Source of the DNA: Acidobacteriota bacterium
Lineage (GTDB): Bacteria; Acidobacteriota; Vicinamibacteria; Vicinamibacterales; JAKQTR01
Reading direction: 5' to 3'
DNA length: 7,564 nt
Assembly: GCA_026393735.1 (NCBI GenBank)
Contig: JAPKZP010000580.1
Coordinates: 1-7,564, forward strand
Shown here: piece after piece, positions 1 to 6,652 of the stretch
How positions within the stretch are numbered: the stretch's first letter is position 1
Layout: every line of letters starts with the position of its first letter
Made by a program: the position numbers and the translations under genes
Notes under the pieces: generated by a model
Told to the model about the DNA's origin: nothing
What the model saw: only the letters and a program-made list of their open reading frames with translations
The model's database searches: none

Positions 1-69
1 CTGAGCCGCCACCGGGACCGACAGGGCCAGCACCATCACGAGCACACTCCACCGCAGAATGGTCGACAC
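1..69 (-). CDS. N-terminus of an exported protein (partial, runs off left edge)
   Basis: Reading leftward from a GTG at 69..67, 23 codons stay open to the window edge. They encode a typical Sec signal peptide: a short polar start (V/M-S-T-I-L-R-W), a hydrophobic core rich in Val, Leu and Met, and a small-residue end P-V-A-A-Q that looks like a signal peptidase I site near A-A|Q. The start is supported by AAGGA at 81..77 on the minus strand, 7 nt before the GTG, which is the best Shine-Dalgarno site in the window. The first in-frame ATG (36..34) lies inside the hydrophobic core and is a poor start. The gene is divergent from uvrA. Nothing of the mature protein is visible, so no function can be given beyond export to or across the membrane. 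Confidence 0.72.
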   Translation of the reverse strand, partial: MSTILRWSVLVMVLALSVPVAAQ

Positions 70-265
70 GTCTGAATCCTTTGCGAAACAAGGGGTTATG
101 GGGGCGTCGCCACCGCCGCCGATCTTGCCGTCGCCCGGGCGGACGTGTCAACTGCCTGGCGCCCCGCCGAGCGAGAGATCGTCCCACGCCGCCCATGCTA
201 GTATGGAGTGTTCGGGACTTTCGCGAGAAGCCCACAGTAGGGCCGCAGCAGGGTAATCGGGACTG
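70..265. other. Divergent intergenic region between the secreted-protein gene and uvrA
   Basis: This 196-bp GC-rich gap separates two divergently transcribed genes. It contains the Shine-Dalgarno site of the leftward gene (81..77) and a candidate uvrA promoter near 199-204. I searched by eye for a LexA box (palindromic CTGT-N8-ACAG, GAAC-N4-GTTC or GTTC-N7-GTTC types) and saw no convincing one, so SOS control of uvrA is not supported here. Small open frames across the gap have no coding character. Confidence 0.6.
196..204 (+). promoter_or_regulatory. Candidate extended -10 promoter for uvrA (TGCTAGTAT)
   Basis: TG at 196-197, one base, then TAGTAT at 199-204 fits an extended -10 element (TGn plus a 4/6 match to TATAAT). 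No good -35 lies 16-18 bp upstream, which extended -10 promoters tolerate. A start near 211 would give a leader of about 55 nt before the uvrA ATG. A related TGCTAnnAT element precedes efp, which adds modest support. This is an inference from sequence only. Confidence 0.33.
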
Positions 266-3238
266 ATGGCTGAACCGACAGGCCCCGAGTCGACGGACAT
301 CGTCGTGCGCGGGGCGCGCACCCACAACCTGAAGAACGTCGACCTGACGCTGCCGGGAGGCAGGCTGACCATCATTACCGGGGTCAGCGGGTCGGGGAAG
401 TCGTCGCTTGCCTTCGACACGCTCTACGCCGAGGGACAGCGCCGCTACGTGGAATCGCTGTCGGCCTACGCGCGCCAGTTCCTCGAGCGCATGGAGAAGC
501 CGGACGTCGACGCCATTGACGGCGTTTCGCCATCAATCGCCATCCGCCAGAAGAACGCCGTCCGGAACCCCCGGTCCACCGTCAGCACGACCACCGAGAT
601 CCACGACTACCTGCGGCTGCTCTTTGCGCGCGTGGGCCGGACCTTCTGCCGGCAGTGCGGCCAGGAGGTGATGCGCGAGACCGCCGAGGTGGTGGCGCGC
701 CGGCTCGCGGCGCTGCCGGAGGGCACCCGCCTGCTGCTCGGCTTCGATGTGGGCATCGTCCCGGTGGACACCGGCGCCGCCTCCGCTGAGGCCACCGACG
801 AAATCGGGGAAACCGATTTGCCGCTCGAACCGGACGGTGCGGGCAACGGCCATCCGGGCGCCGACGGGAATGGCCACGGCCACGGCGACGGGAATGGCAA
901 AGCTGCGGCCGTCGGCGCCACCCTCGATGCGCTGCGGAAGAGGGGCTTTGGCCGCGTGCTGGTCGACGGCCGGGCGGAGTCGTTCGACGACATCGATCCG
1001 GCCGCACTCGTGGGGCGGCCGTTGCTCCAGGTGGTGATCGATCGCGTCAAGGTCGAGCCGGACATCGTCGGGCGTCTCACCGATTCGATCGAAACGGCGT
1101 ATCAGGAAGGCGGCGGAGCCGCGTTTGCCGTGGAAGCGGCCGCCGCCGCGGCGCCGGCCGGGCCGCCGGTCGTGCACGAGTTCTCGGAGCGGTTCGAGTG
1201 CCGTCCCTGCGGCCTCACGTACGAGGATCCGCAGCCGCGGCTCTTCTCGTTCAACAACCCGTACGGCGCGTGCGCCACCTGTCACGGCTTCGGCAACATC
1301 ATCGAAGTGGACATGGACCTGGTCGTGCCGGACCCGACCCGATCGATCAACCAGAACGCGATCGAGCCGTGGAGCAAGCCGCACTATCGCAGTTACCTCG
1401 CGGAGTTGAAGCGAGCCGCGCGCAAGGCCGGCGTGTCGCCCGATACGGCGTGGAGGGACCTGTCGGATGCCGACCGCCGGTTCATCATCGACGGGGATGG
1501 CGACGAGTACGGCGGCGTCCGCGGCTTCTTCCAGTGGCTCGAGCGGAAGAAGTACAAGGTGCACGTCCGGGTGTTCCTGAGCCGGTACCGGGGCTATCTC
1601 ACGTGCCCGGAATGCGGCGGCACGCGCCTGCGGCGCGAGGCGCGCGATGTGCGGGTGGGGCAGCGGACGATCGACGAAGTGTGCCGGCTGACGGTGAAGG
1701 AAGCCACGGCGTTCTTCGAGGTCCTGGCGCTTTGCGAGAAGGACGCCACGATTGCCGAGAAGCTCCTGCGGGAGATCCGCCGCCGCCTGGCGTTCCTGAG
1801 TGACGTCGGCCTCGACTACCTGACGCTCGACCGCCTGTCCTCGACGCTGTCGGGCGGCGAGTCGCAGCGCATCAGCCTAGCGACCTCCCTCGGGTCGGCG
1901 CTGGTCGGCACGCTCTACGTGCTGGACGAACCGTCGATTGGCCTGCATCCTCGCGACAACCAGCGGCTGATCGACATCCTGCGGCAACTGCGCGACCAGG
2001 GGAACACGGTGCTCGTCGTGGAGCACGACGCCGAGATGATCCAGGTGGCCGACCACATCGTGGATCTCGGCCTCGGCGCCGGGGAGCAGGGCGGGCGAAT
2101 CATCTTCAGCGGCGACCTCGCCGGGCTGATGCGCGAGCCGCGGTCGCTCACGGCCAAGTACCTGCGCGGCGAACTGTCGATCGCGGTGCCGGCCGTGCGC
2201 TTCCGCGGCACGGGCCAGAAGATCCGGCTCATCGGCGCCGCGGAACACAACCTGCGCAACATCGACGTGGAGATCCCGCTCAACACCTTGACCGTCATCA
2301 CGGGCGTCAGCGGGTCGGGCAAGTCCACGCTGGTCCACGACATCCTCTATCCGGCGATCAAGCGCCTGAAGGGGAACGGCGAGAAACGCGTCGGCGCCCA
2401 CCGGAAGCTCGAGGGGGCGGAGTTCGTCACCGATGCCGTGCTGGTCGACCAGACCCCGATCGGCCGATCGCCGCGTTCCAACCCGGTGACGTACCTGAAG
2501 GCGTTCGACCCGATCCGGGAGCTGTTCGCGTCGACCAAGGACGCCCGCGCCCGGGGCCTCACGGCGAGCCATTTCTCGTTCAACGTGCCCGGCGGACGGT
2601 GCGAGGCGTGCGAGGGCGAAGGCCAGGTGCGCGTCGAGATGCAGTTCCTCGCGGACGTCTTCGTGCCGTGCGACGTGTGCGACGGCCGCCGCTTCAAGAC
2701 CCAGGTGCTCGACGTGAAGTACCGGGGCAGGAACATCCACCAGGTGCTGGACCTCACGGTGCGCGAAGCGATCACGTTCTTCAGCGCGTCGCCCAAGGTC
2801 CTGCGGCGGCTGCACGTCCTGGACGAAATCGGGCTGGGCTACCTGCGGCTCGGCCAGCCGGCGACGACACTGTCGGGCGGCGAGGCCCAGCGCATCAAGA
2901 TCGCAGCCCATCTGGCGTCCTCGGGCGGCGAGCGGCTGCTCTATATTCTCGACGAGCCGACAACCGGGTTACACTTCGACGACATCGCCAAGCTGCTGGC
3001 GGCGTTCCGCCGGCTGCTGCAGGCCGGGCACACGCTCCTGGTGATCGAACACAACCTGGACGTGATCAAGACGGCGGACTTCGTCATCGATCTCGGGCCG
3101 GAGGGCGGCGACGAGGGCGGGCGCATCGTGGCGACGGGTACGCCCGAGCAGATCGCGACCGTCGCCGGGTCCCATACCGGGCGATACCTCCGGCAGGTGC
3201 TCACGGCCCATCGGCGATCAGACGACCTGGGGGCATAG
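266..3238 (+). CDS. uvrA: UvrA, excinuclease ABC subunit A
   Basis: UvrA is the damage-sensing ABC-type ATPase of nucleotide excision repair. It works as a dimer in the cytoplasm, scans DNA and loads UvrB at lesions. The 990-residue product has both ATPase modules. Module I: Walker A GVSGSGKSS at residues 39-47, signature LSGGESQR at 528-535, Walker B LYVLDEP at 550-556, switch His at E-H-D 586-588. Module II: Walker A GVSGSGKST at 680-688, signature LSGGEAQR at 869-876, Walker B LLYILDEP at 891-898, E-H-N at 928-930. Zinc-type Cys pairs are at 312/315 with 336/339 and 779/782 with 802/805. Further CxxC pairs at 128/131 and 447/450 suggest a third site. The protein is about 45 residues longer than the usual 940-950 because of a low-complexity insertion at about 165-215, in the UvrB-interaction domain. 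The ATG start gives the conserved I-x-V-R-G-A-R-x-H-N-L opening at once. It is the first gene of a three-gene operon. Confidence 0.98.
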   Translation: MAEPTGPESTDIVVRGARTHNLKNVDLTLPGGRLTIITGVSGSGKSSLAFDTLYAEGQRRYVESLSAYARQFLERMEKPDVDAIDGVSPSIAIRQKNAVRNPRSTVSTTTEIHDYLRLLFARVGRTFCRQCGQEVMRETAEVVARRLAALPEGTRLLLGFDVGIVPVDTGAASAEATDEIGETDLPLEPDGAGNGHPGADGNGHGHGDGNGKAAAVGATLDALRKRGFGRVLVDGRAESFDDIDPAALVGRPLLQVVIDRVKVEPDIVGRLTDSIETAYQEGGGAAFAVEAAAAAAPAGPPVVHEFSERFECRPCGLTYEDPQPRLFSFNNPYGACATCHGFGNIIEVDMDLVVPDPTRSINQNAIEPWSKPHYRSYLAELKRAARKAGVSPDTAWRDLSDADRRFIIDGDGDEYGGVRGFFQWLERKKYKVHVRVFLSRYRGYLTCPECGGTRLRREARDVRVGQRTIDEVCRLTVKEATAFFEVLALCEKDATIAEKLLREIRRRLAFLSDVGLDYLTLDRLSSTLSGGESQRISLATSLGSALVGTLYVLDEPSIGLHPRDNQRLIDILRQLRDQGNTVLVVEHDAEMIQVADHIVDLGLGAGEQGGRIIFSGDLAGLMREPRSLTAKYLRGELSIAVPAVRFRGTGQKIRLIGAAEHNLRNIDVEIPLNTLTVITGVSGSGKSTLVHDILYPAIKRLKGNGEKRVGAHRKLEGAEFVTDAVLVDQTPIGRSPRSNPVTYLKAFDPIRELFASTKDARARGLTASHFSFNVPGGRCEACEGEGQVRVEMQFLADVFVPCDVCDGRRFKTQVLDVKYRGRNIHQVLDLTVREAITFFSASPKVLRRLHVLDEIGLGYLRLGQPATTLSGGEAQRIKIAAHLASSGGERLLYILDEPTTGLHFDDIAKLLAAFRRLLQAGHTLLVIEHNLDVIKTADFVIDLGPEGGDEGGRIVATGTPEQIATVAGSHTGRYLRQVLTAHRRSDDLGA
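752..916 (+). other. Low-complexity insertion within uvrA (UvrB-binding domain region)
   Basis: Codons for about residues 163-217 of UvrA encode an Ala/Thr/Glu/Asp stretch followed by a Gly/Asn/His/Asp-rich segment at about 191-212. By my recollection of E. coli UvrA, only a short charged loop occupies this place, between a L-L-L-type strand and a helix ending before the V-D-G turn. Flanking sequence on both sides remains family-like and in frame, so this is an insertion and not a frameshift. Nucleotide repeats inside it point to growth by slippage. Confidence 0.75.
862..898 (+). repeat. Short direct repeat inside the uvrA insertion
   Basis: The 13-bp unit CGACGGGAATGGC occurs at 862-874 and again at 886-898, a period of 24 bp (8 codons), with GGCCAC repeats between the copies. 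It encodes the doubled D-G-N-G peptide of the insertion. The in-frame 24-bp period fits tandem duplication that preserves the reading frame. Confidence 0.8.
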
Positions 3239-3240
3239 AC

Positions 3241-4587
3241 ATGACACGACGGGATCGGGTGCGCGCGTGGGCTCCGTGGCTGGTGCGTCTGCTTGTGGCG
3301 GGCGCCTGCATCGCCGCCGCCTCCCAGGCGTCGGCCCAGCAGATGGCGTTCGAAGAGGTCGTGGCCAACCTGAAGGTCGGCGACCCGAAGGTGCGCATGG
3401 ACGCGCTGAAGCTGCTGCGCGAGGCCGGCTACCTCGAGGCGGCGCCGGCCATCGCACCCCTGCTCTCGGATCCCGTGCCGGAGATCCAGGCGCTCGCCCT
3501 CGAGACCGAGGTTGCGCTGTTCCTCGTCGACGAAGCGTACTCGCGCGCGTTCGGGAAGGACCTCGTCAAGGCCGCGGGCGCCACGCTGCCGCTCTACGCC
3601 TTTGCCCAGGGCCCGGGCGCGACGATTCCCAACACCGCGCCGGCCAGCGTCATCCGGGGCATCGTGCTGGCGGCGGCCTCACCGATCGTGCACACCCGCT
3701 TCGATGCGGTCTACGCGCTCGGCGTGCTGGCGCCGCCGCTCATTGCGCGCGGGACGTTCGTGGACGCCAAGGCCGCGACAGACAGGCTGATGGTGATCAT
3801 CCGGGAGCCGGACGCCACGATGCGCCTGGCCGCGACCCACGTCCTCGGCCGGCTGATTGGTGCGGCGCTGAAGAACCCGGCGAAGAACGCGGATCTGATG
3901 GCCGTTCGCGGCGAGGTCGGCGATCAGGTCGTCGCCGGGATGAACGACTCGGACGAGATGATTCGCCTGTCGTCGATGGGGGCGCTCGGCGAAATGCGAC
4001 ACGACCGGGCCGCGCAGTCTCTCACCGATGCCGTGGGCTACTACAAGCGCAGCACCGAGGGCATGGCCGCGCTCGACGCGCTGGCACACATCGGACATCC
4101 GGGCAGTGCCACGGTGTTCGTCGCGCTCCTCGAGAGCAGCGATCAGCAGGTGCGCCGGCTCGCGGTTGAAGGCCTGGCGCGCACGCGGGACAGAAACGCC
4201 CTGGCCAGCATGTTCATTCGGACGACGAGCGACAAGTCGGAGGTCGTGCAGCACGCGGTGGCGTTCGCCCGCGCGAAGAACGGCGATTTCACCCAGATGA
4301 CGCGCCTAGTCGAGGGGTTCTCGCGGTCGGGCCTGCAGGCCTTCGCGTTCGACGACCTCGTGGAACTCGGCTCGCCCATTGCGGCGAGCCTGGTGGGGTT
4401 CGCGAGCCACAAGGACGCCAAGGTGCGCGCCGGCGTCGCGGAGGTGCTCGGGATCACCGGGAGCGAGTCGTCGCTCGTCGTGCTCCAGACCCTGAGCCGC
4501 GACAAGGACAAGCTCGTGGCCGCCGCCGCGGATCGGTCCCGCAAGCGGTTGCTCCCGCGCGAGGCCACGCAGCCCCGCGTGCCGTGA
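3241..4587 (+). CDS. Exported HEAT-like repeat protein
   Basis: A 448-residue protein of unassigned function. Residues 1-32 form a signal peptide: M-T-R-R-D-R-V-R, a hydrophobic stretch at about 13-28, and A-S-A|Q at 30-33 as a signal peptidase I site, so the mature protein should lie outside the cytoplasm. The rest is almost all helical and shows HEAT/PBS-lyase-like repeats: paired helices with D-x-x-V/M-R-x-x-A signatures at about residues 48-56, 190-198, 237-245, 299-308 and 391-400. Such solenoids usually serve as protein-binding scaffolds. I see no catalytic motif. The ATG lies 2 nt after the uvrA stop, with GGGGG at 3229-3233 as ribosome site (7-nt spacing), and the stop overlaps the mpg start. 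A lipobox reading (A-G-A-C at 20-23) is possible but lacks Leu at -3. Partner and role are unknown. Confidence 0.88.
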   Translation: MTRRDRVRAWAPWLVRLLVAGACIAAASQASAQQMAFEEVVANLKVGDPKVRMDALKLLREAGYLEAAPAIAPLLSDPVPEIQALALETEVALFLVDEAYSRAFGKDLVKAAGATLPLYAFAQGPGATIPNTAPASVIRGIVLAAASPIVHTRFDAVYALGVLAPPLIARGTFVDAKAATDRLMVIIREPDATMRLAATHVLGRLIGAALKNPAKNADLMAVRGEVGDQVVAGMNDSDEMIRLSSMGALGEMRHDRAAQSLTDAVGYYKRSTEGMAALDALAHIGHPGSATVFVALLESSDQQVRRLAVEGLARTRDRNALASMFIRTTSDKSEVVQHAVAFARAKNGDFTQMTRLVEGFSRSGLQAFAFDDLVELGSPIAASLVGFASHKDAKVRAGVAEVLGITGSESSLVVLQTLSRDKDKLVAAAADRSRKRLLPREATQPRVP

Positions 4588-5213
4588 CGGCGGCTCGCCG
4601 CGCCGGCCGCGTCCTGCCGCGCGCGTTCTACGCGAGGCCCACGCTCGACGTGGCCCGCGACCTGCTCGGGGCCGTGCTGGTCCACCGAGAGTCCGCGGGC
4701 GTGACCTCCGGCCGGATTGTCGACGTCGAAGCCTACATCGGCGAATCGGATCCGGCGTGCCATGCGTCGCGGGGCCGGACGCCTCGCAACGGGCCGCTCT
4801 ACGGCCCCCCGGGCTGCGCCTACGTGTATTTCACCTATGGCATGCACGACCTGGTGAACGTCGTCACGGAGCGTGAAGGCTTTCCTGCGGCCGTCCTGAT
4901 CCGCGCGCTGGAACCACTCGAGGGCATCAACATCATGCGCAGCCGGCGCGGCAGCCGGCGCGACGGCGCGCTGATCGCCGACCACGACGTGTGCCGCGGG
5001 CCGGGCAACCTGGCGCGCGCCATGGGGATCGGGCTCACGCACAACACGCGGCCCTTCGTGCGGCATGCGCACGGCGACAGCGTGTGGATCGAGGACGGGA
5101 ACGCGTCTCCGCAGGATGTCGCCTGGACGCCGAGGATCGGCATCCGCCACGGAACCGACCGGCCGTGGCGTGGCTATGTCGTCGGCAGCCGGGCCGTCTC
5201 GGGGAAGAAGTAG
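4584..5213 (+). CDS. mpg: 3-methyladenine DNA glycosylase, Mpg/Aag family
   Basis: A cytoplasmic monofunctional base-excision-repair enzyme that flips out and removes alkylated or deaminated purines (3-methyladenine, hypoxanthine and similar), leaving an abasic site. The 209-residue product aligns by eye with human AAG. E-A-Y at 49-51 matches E125-A-Y127, with E49 the general base. H60 matches H136. Y82 and Y85 in Y-V-Y-F-T-Y match Y159 and the DNA-wedging Y162. N92 matches N169. R-A-L-E-P-L-E-G at 107-114 and C-R-G-P-G-N-L at 137-143 are further family blocks. The length is normal for the bacterial members. The GTG start overlaps the upstream stop as GTGA, and I see no Shine-Dalgarno site close by, so translation probably depends on reinitiation after the HEAT-protein gene. 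No alternative start precedes the conserved L-P-R-A-F-Y motif. Confidence 0.96.
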   Translation: MTAARRAGRVLPRAFYARPTLDVARDLLGAVLVHRESAGVTSGRIVDVEAYIGESDPACHASRGRTPRNGPLYGPPGCAYVYFTYGMHDLVNVVTEREGFPAAVLIRALEPLEGINIMRSRRGSRRDGALIADHDVCRGPGNLARAMGIGLTHNTRPFVRHAHGDSVWIEDGNASPQDVAWTPRIGIRHGTDRPWRGYVVGSRAVSGKK

Positions 5214-5214
5214 C

Positions 5215-6220
5215 CTACTGTCCGCGTCCCGGCCGTTCGCGCATGGCCACGACGGGAATCCTGAACTCGATCTTCCGGCCTTTGCGGTAGGCGCCGACGG
5301 TGGCGGTCCCGCCGATTGACGAGTCCGCGATCAGGCGGACGAGCTGGCTCGCGTCATCGATGCTCGTGCCGTTGAACGTCACGATCACGTCACCGGGGCG
5401 CAGCCCGGCCACGTAGGCGGCCGCATTCCGGCTCATGCGCGAAACGAGCACGCCCTTTTCCACCGGGACCGACAGCTCCTGCGCCACCCTCGTCGTGAGC
5501 GGCTGCAGTTCGAAGTAGCCGAGCGTACCGCGGCGCACTTCGCCGTACTTGATCAGGTCGTTCATCACCCTGCGGGCGAGGTTGCTCGGGACGGCGAAGC
5601 CGACGCCCTGATAGCCGCCGCTCTGGCTGTAGATGGCCGTATTGATGCCGACCAGCTCGCCGCGGGCGTTGATGAGCGCTCCCCCCGAATTGCCCGGGTT
5701 GATGGCCGCGTCCGTCTGGATGAAGTCCTCGTAGGCGGCCACGCCGACGTTGGCCCTGCCGAGCGCCGAGACGATGCCGAGGGTGACGGTCTGGTTCAGC
5801 ATGAACGGGTTGCCGATGGCGAGTACCCACTCGGCCACCTTCAACCTCGAGGAGTCGCCCCACGGAATGACCGGGAGTCCCGTCGCGTCGATCTTGAGCA
5901 GGGCGATGTCGGTCCAGGGATCGGTACCCACCAGGCGCGCGCGCATCTCGCGCTTGTCGGCCAGCGACACGGTCAGCTCGGCCGTGTTGTCGCCGACGAC
6001 GTGGTTGTTCGTCAGGATGTACCCGTCCGCAGACACCACGACGCCGGACCCGCGGCTGGTTTCCCGCTGGTCGCGGTAGCCGACCGGCCTGCACGTCCGG
6101 ACGGGCCGCGCCGGAGGGCGCCGCCTCGCTCGTCACCGACGAATGGAACCGGCCGGTGAACACGAGCCCGGCCGCGAAGCCCATGCTGATGGCGATGATG
6201 GCGAACAGCAGTCGTTTCAT
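5215..6220 (-). pseudogene. htrA: HtrA/DegP-type serine protease, frame broken and N-terminal part of fold missing
   Basis: HtrA proteins are envelope quality-control proteases with a trypsin-like domain and PDZ domain(s). The ATG at 6220..6218 opens with M-K-R-L-L-F-A and one hydrophobic anchor (about residues 4-22), and this frame is meaningful to about 6086. The protease continues in another frame, clear from about 6054 to the TAG at 5217..5215. It carries His in T-N-N-H-V-V (codon 6003..6001), Asp in T-D-I-A-L-L-K, Ser in N-P-G-N-S-G-G-A-L and one C-terminal PDZ domain. The catalytic frame has a TGA at 6135..6133 and no ATG before the protease motifs, so neither frame makes a whole protein. 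The helix and first strand that normally precede the G-S-G-V-V-V-S strand, roughly 60-80 residues in relatives, are absent. The best single explanation is a deletion of length 3n+2, either real or an assembly error. It lies 21 nt downstream of hsp20 in one operon. Confidence 0.85.
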
Positions 6221-6241
6221 GGTGTCAGGCCCCGCAGGCAC

Positions 6242-6652
6242 TTACTGGATGTCGACGCGGCGCTGCTGGGGCACAGCTTTCGGCACGACCACGGTCAGCA
6301 CCCCGTCGCGAAACTCCGCGGCGACGGACTCGACGTCCACGGGGTGCGGCAGCGCGAACGACCGCGCGAACGCGCCGTGACCGCGTTCGACGCGGTGGTA
6401 GTGGGCGGCGTCCTCCCGATGCACCGGGCGTTCGCCGCGGACGATGAGCGCGTCCTGCTGGACCTCAATCTTGACGTGCTCGCGGGAGAGCCCCGGGAGC
6501 TCGAGGCTGAGCACGAACCGATCCGGCGTTTCGTAGAGGTCCACGGCCGGGGTCCATCCCGGCGTGTCGTCGACGCCCAGCCGGTTCAGCCGTTCGTGCA
6601 GGGCAATCAAATCGTGGAGCGGATCCCAGCGGGAAAAGGCCACAATTGGCAT
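6242..6652 (-). CDS. hsp20: Small heat shock protein, Hsp20/alpha-crystallin family
   Basis: An ATP-independent holdase that forms cytoplasmic oligomers and keeps unfolding proteins soluble for refolding or proteolysis. The 136-residue product has a short N-terminal arm (W-D-P-L-H-D-L, about residues 9-15), an alpha-crystallin domain from about 33 to 126 with P-A-V-D-L-Y-E at the start and the hallmark A-E-F-R-D-G-V-L-T-V near 110-119, and a C-terminal V-D-I that fits the I/V-x-I/V tail motif used in oligomer assembly. Length is typical. The ATG at 6652..6650 has no visible Shine-Dalgarno site and lies inside an inverted repeat. An in-frame GTG at 6643..6641 would give a V-A-F-S-R-W-D-P start that also fits the family. 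It is the first gene of a two-gene operon with the broken htrA, a natural chaperone-protease pairing. Confidence 0.94.
   Translation of the reverse strand: MPIVAFSRWDPLHDLIALHERLNRLGVDDTPGWTPAVDLYETPDRFVLSLELPGLSREHVKIEVQQDALIVRGERPVHREDAAHYHRVERGHGAFARSFALPHPVDVESVAAEFRDGVLTVVVPKAVPQQRRVDIQ

Noticed and set aside
70..265. LexA/SOS box upstream of uvrA
   Set aside because: A GTTC at 209-212 has no partner at the right spacing, and no other known LexA palindrome is visible.
533..1564. A 343-codon open frame on the minus strand inside uvrA
   Set aside because: Arg/Val/His-rich shadow of the uvrA coding frame in high-GC DNA, with no recognisable domain and no ribosome site. uvrA itself is certain.
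1877..2911. A 344-codon open frame on the minus strand inside uvrA
   Set aside because: It mirrors the conserved UvrA ATPase module codon by codon. Its composition is that of a GC-skew shadow, not a protein.
3298..3309. Lipobox in the HEAT-like protein signal peptide (A-G-A-C)
   Set aside because: Leu is missing at -3 and a better signal peptidase I site (A-S-A|Q) follows 10 residues later. Lipid attachment is not excluded but is less likely.
3267..4169. A 300-codon plus-strand frame overlapping the HEAT-like protein
   Set aside because: Gly/Arg-rich translation without structure, while the other frame gives a signal peptide and regular repeats.
4937..4966. Tandem GCAGCCGGCGCG repeat in mpg
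   Set aside because: Two short copies encode a loop (R-S-R-R-G-S-R-R) between conserved blocks. They are probably simple GC-rich repetition.
4143..5150. A 335-codon minus-strand frame over mpg and the end of the HEAT-like gene
   Set aside because: Both plus-strand genes are well supported. This frame crosses their junction and has no domain.
5390..6082. Continuation of the htrA anchor frame as an alternative 283-residue protein
   Set aside because: After about position 6086 it is an Arg/Gly/Pro-rich out-of-frame reading of the catalytic domain, so it is not a real second domain.
6050..6135. Programmed frameshift joining the two htrA frames
   Set aside because: I see no slippery sequence with a stimulatory element, and a frameshift would still leave out the first part of the protease fold.
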